Positions 61,661 through 64,000 of a stretch of DNA of 64,000 nt are shown piece by piece (position 1 is the first letter of the stretch; each line of letters opens with the position of its first letter). A model generated the notes under the pieces. That model ran no database searches, had not been told where the DNA came from, and worked only from the letters and a program-made list of their open reading frames with translations. The stretch spans positions 1 through 64,000 of the forward strand of contig NZ_SRLQ01000013.1 of NCBI RefSeq assembly GCF_004745805.1, given 5' to 3'. Made by a program: the position numbers and the translations under genes. Source of the stretch: Mycolicibacterium sp. CH28. Lineage in GTDB: Bacteria > Actinomycetota > Actinomycetes > Mycobacteriales > Mycobacteriaceae.

Positions 61661-62824
61661 TCAGCCACCGGATCCCATGACCTCGGCCCCGACCGGCACG
61701 GTGCAGTCATCCGGGTCGTCGAGCCAGCCTTCGGGCAGTGTGACCGATGCGGCTGAGCCCTGACGCCCACGCGGCCCGGTCGCGGCCGGCGGGAACGCAA
61801 CGTCCGGGTCAAGTTGATCGAGCAGGGTGTCAAGTTCGGCCAACGTCTTGACCAGGGCCAATGCACGTCTGACATCGGCGCCGGCGGGGAAGCCGTGCAG
61901 ATACCAGGCGACGTGTTTGCGAATGTCGCGCATGCCTTTGTCTTCGCCGAAGTGGTCGGTGAGCAGACGGCCGTGGCGGCGGATGATGTCGGCGACTTCA
62001 CCGAGGCGCGGCGGTGTCGGGCTGGGAATGCCGTTGAACGCGGCGGACAGTTCGGCGAACAGCCAGGGGCGGCCCAGGCAGCCGCGACCGATGACGACAC
62101 CGTCGCACCCGGTTGAGGCCATCATCGCCAGGGCATCATTGGCCTCGAAGATGTCGCCGTTGCCCAGCACCGGGATTGTCGTCACGGCTTGTTTGAGCCT
62201 GGCGATCTGCTCCCAGTCGGCTGTTCCCGAATAGCGTTGGGCCGCGGTCCGCGCGTGCAGGGCCACCGCGGCCGCACCTTCCTGTTCGGCGATCCGGCCG
62301 GCGTCGAGGTGAGTGTGATGGGCGTCGTCGATACCGACCCGGAACTTCACCGTCACCGGGATCGAGGTGCCCCGGGTGGCGCGGACAGCGGCTGCCACGA
62401 TTTGGCCGAACAAGCGCCGCTTATAGGGCAATGCCGCGCCGCCGCCACGGCGGGTGACCTTCGGTACCGGGCAGCCGAAGTTCATGTCGATGTGGTCGGC
62501 GAGGTTCTCCTCGACGATCATCCGCGCGGCCTCATAGGTGTTGACCGGGTCCACGGTGTAGAGCTGCAGGGACCGTGGTGATTCCTGCGGTCCGAACGTC
62601 GTCATGTGCATCGTCACGGGATGGCGTTCGACGAGCGCGCGCGCGGTCACCATCTCGCACACGTAGAGGCCGCTGACGGTGCCGACCTTGGCTTGCTCGA
62701 GCTCTCGGCACAGGGTGCGGAAGGCGACGTTGGTGACGCCGGCCATGGGCGCCAAGACAACCGGGCTGCGGAGGGCGAAGGGCCCGATCCGCAGCCCGGT
62801 GGCAGTCGTTGATGCGTCGGCTAT
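61661..62824 (-). CDS. dus: tRNA-dihydrouridine synthase (Dus)
   Basis: An FMN-dependent enzyme reducing uridines in tRNA. It shows LAPMAGVTNVAFRTLCRE, DHIDMNFGCPVPKVTRRGGGAALPYKR (with the catalytic Cys), VTVKFRVGIDD, VALHARTAAQRYSG and PVLGNGDIFEANDAL/GRGCLGRPWLF, all typical of Dus. It corresponds to Rv0823c. The conserved N-terminal LRIGPFALRSPVVLAPM is in frame upstream of the first TTG (62755) and ATG (62746), yet no ATG, GTG or TTG precedes it before an in-frame stop. An ATA at 62824, overlapping the desA1 stop as ATAG and reading (M)ADASTTATGLRIGPF, or a CTG at 62794, may be the start. The 5' boundary is therefore provisional. Confidence 0.85.
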   Translation of the reverse strand: MADASTTATGLRIGPFALRSPVVLAPMAGVTNVAFRTLCRELEQAKVGTVSGLYVCEMVTARALVERHPVTMHMTTFGPQESPRSLQLYTVDPVNTYEAARMIVEENLADHIDMNFGCPVPKVTRRGGGAALPYKRRLFGQIVAAAVRATRGTSIPVTVKFRVGIDDAHHTHLDAGRIAEQEGAAAVALHARTAAQRYSGTADWEQIARLKQAVTTIPVLGNGDIFEANDALAMMASTGCDGVVIGRGCLGRPWLFAELSAAFNGIPSPTPPRLGEVADIIRRHGRLLTDHFGEDKGMRDIRKHVAWYLHGFPAGADVRRALALVKTLAELDTLLDQLDPDVAFPPAATGPRGRQGSAASVTLPEGWLDDPDDCTVPVGAEVMGSGG

Positions 62825-63816
62825 GTCGCCGCCCCGGCTAGTGCCTTGGCGCTGCGCTTCTCGGCCAGCCGGGCGTCACGCTCGAGCTTGCGCGCCTTGG
62901 CCTCCTCGAACTTGTCGCAGGTCTCTTCGAGTTCCTTGATCAGGTCGGCGAGGTCGTCGCGCATCCGGGCGGCTTCACCGGTGAAGTCCTCGCGCTCGAA
63001 GATCCGCCACTTCTTCAGCACCGGCATCACGACGTCGTCGAGGTGGATGCGCGGGTCGTACACGCCGCCCATGGCGATGATCACGGCCTTGCGCCGGAAG
63101 TCGGGAACCGTGTATCCGGGCATCTTGAAGTTGCGCAGCACGCGGTGCAGCGAGTGCATTGCCTGGTTCGGCGCGACCGCGAACCCGGCCTCGCTGACAT
63201 CGCGGTAGAAGATCATGTGCAGGTTCTCGTCGTTGGAGATCCTGGCCAGCAGCTGCTCGGCGACCGGGTCGTTGCAGGCCTTACCGGTGTTGCGGTGCGA
63301 TACCCGGGTGGCCAGCTCCTGGAAGCTGACATACATGACCGAGTCGAACAGACTCTCGGCGAACAGGTCGCCCTGCTGGTTCTGGCCCGGCGAGAACCCG
63401 CGGGTCATCTGCTCCATCCGCAGCTCCTCGAGCTCGACCGGATCGCAGTTACGGGTGACTACCAGGTAGTCGCGGATCGAGATGCCGTGGCGGTTCTCCT
63501 CGGCGGTCCACCGGTTAACCCAGTAGCCCCAGGGGCCGTCCATGGAGAAGTTCATCGCGATCTCGCGGTGGTACGCGGGCAGGTTGTCCTCGGTCAGGAG
63601 GTTCTGCACCATCGCGGTGCGGGCGACTTCGGACAATTTCGACTGCTCGGGATGCCAGTCCTGACCACCGAGGGCGTAGAAGTTCTTGCCGTCCGACCAT
63701 GGGATGTAGTCGTGCGGGTTCCAGTCTTTCATCATCGTCATGTGGCGGTTGATGAGCTTCTCCGCCACCGGTTCCAGCTCCCGCAGGAGATCGATGTCGG
63801 TCAGGTCTTTCGACAT
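62821..63816 (-). CDS. desA1: Acyl-[ACP] desaturase DesA1
   Basis: A 331-residue ferritin-like di-iron protein of the plant stearoyl-ACP desaturase type. The two iron motifs are visible as WTAEENRHG (ExxRH) and ISNDENLHMIFYRD (D/ExxH). It is essential in mycobacteria and takes part in mycolic acid desaturation. It corresponds to Rv0824c. GGAGGG lies about 6 bases before the ATG; a palindrome and AT-rich promoter region lie upstream. Its last codons overlap the possible ATA start of dus. Confidence 0.95.
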   Translation of the reverse strand: MSKDLTDIDLLRELEPVAEKLINRHMTMMKDWNPHDYIPWSDGKNFYALGGQDWHPEQSKLSEVARTAMVQNLLTEDNLPAYHREIAMNFSMDGPWGYWVNRWTAEENRHGISIRDYLVVTRNCDPVELEELRMEQMTRGFSPGQNQQGDLFAESLFDSVMYVSFQELATRVSHRNTGKACNDPVAEQLLARISNDENLHMIFYRDVSEAGFAVAPNQAMHSLHRVLRNFKMPGYTVPDFRRKAVIIAMGGVYDPRIHLDDVVMPVLKKWRIFEREDFTGEAARMRDDLADLIKELEETCDKFEEAKARKLERDARLAEKRSAKALAGAAT

Positions 63817-63844
63817 GAACCCTCCAGTTATCTGTTCCTAGTGG

Positions 63845-63854
63845 TTGCATGCAA
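63845..63854. promoter_or_regulatory. Palindrome and promoter region of desA1
   Basis: TTGCATGCAA is a perfect 10-base palindrome, 29 bases upstream of the desA1 ATG. Directly upstream of it on the minus strand lies GATATATT, which supplies a TATATT -10-like box. The palindrome thus sits at about the transcription start and could be the operator of a fatty-acid-responsive repressor; desA1 and desA2 are known targets of the TetR-type regulator MadR, but I cannot confirm that this is its site. Confidence 0.5.
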
Positions 63855-64000
63855 TATATCTGTGTATCCCGGTGACATTCAAGTTCTCGCGTTCGGCATG
63901 TCGTTCCGGCCTGGTGCCCGGGATGGCGGGAGTGGCCGGCGTTCCTGAACTTCGTCACGCCGTGAACCTGCACGGTGCGCTCGACTGGAGTACGATTTGC
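63855..64000. other. Right end of the window, no gene identified
   Basis: The last 146 bases contain the desA1 promoter region and no frame that I can support. The window ends before any next gene is recognisable. Confidence 0.4.

Overview
The window comes from a GC-rich Mycobacterium (Mycolicibacterium-type) chromosome. The evidence is the gene content and order: purD, purB-cyp126, purC-ptrB, purS-purQ, encapsulin-DyP, pepC, purL, purF, purM, the DUF3073/ygfZ/pabC cluster, sseC-cysA-thioredoxin-lmeA, a GlnR-like regulator, mshD, pst, phoU, an LCP protein, dus and desA1 follow, from memory, the order of M. tuberculosis Rv0772 to Rv0824c. Several insertions, an intact ptrB and a relZ-type alarmone synthetase next to purB point to a non-tuberculous species.

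Layout. 1-2.7 kb: the 3' end of an IS110-family transposase, then an unrecognised secreted repeat-rich protein, a small membrane protein and a TetR regulator. 2.6-9.9 kb: a small membrane protein, a CYP125-like P450 divergent from an acyl-CoA carboxyltransferase, purD, a Tat-exported esterase, a TetR regulator and an SDR. 9.9-18.1 kb: relZ divergent from purB-cyp126, a mycofactocin-type SDR, a VOC protein, an AbiEi/DUF559 gene between two copies of a 45-bp palindromic repeat, a membrane protein and purC. 18.1-25 kb: oligopeptidase B, a glutathione peroxidase homologue, a DUF2334 protein, an SDR, a metallo-beta-lactamase-fold protein, a secreted protein and purSQ. 25-30.6 kb: the DyP-encapsulin nanocompartment operon, an M18 aminopeptidase, a SnoaL-TetR pair with an operator-like palindrome, and a cation/proton antiporter. 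30.6-42.9 kb: purL, an Abhydrolase_9 membrane protein, a CPBP protease, an SCP-like protein, purF, an atypical SDR, a cupin, an amidohydrolase, a DUF2461 protein and purM. 42.9-52.6 kb: DUF3073, ygfZ, pabC, a candidate structured RNA, an amino-acid ABC transporter between two paralogous lipoproteins, nitrobindin, a 32-residue membrane microprotein, and the sulfur operon sseC-cysA-DUF4395 behind a polycysteine leader peptide, with thioredoxin and lmeA upstream. 52.7-64 kb: a GlnR-like regulator with mshD, pstSCAB behind a Pho-box-like direct repeat, phoU, an LCP ligase, dus and desA1.

How the genes work together. Eight de novo purine genes (D, B, C, S, Q, L, F, M) are dispersed among unrelated genes rather than forming one operon. 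Five of their transcription units show a TANNNT box 6-8 nt before the start codon, which suggests leaderless mRNAs. The sulfur block (cysteine-responsive leader, thiosulfate sulfurtransferase, thioredoxin) and mshD (last step of mycothiol synthesis) form a thiol-redox neighbourhood. pstSCAB and phoU form a phosphate uptake and signalling block. LmeA, the LCP protein and DesA1 serve the cell envelope.

Limits. All homology statements come from reading the sequence, without database searches. Where several start codons are possible I say so. I saw no tRNA, rRNA, CRISPR array, complete insertion sequence or replication origin.
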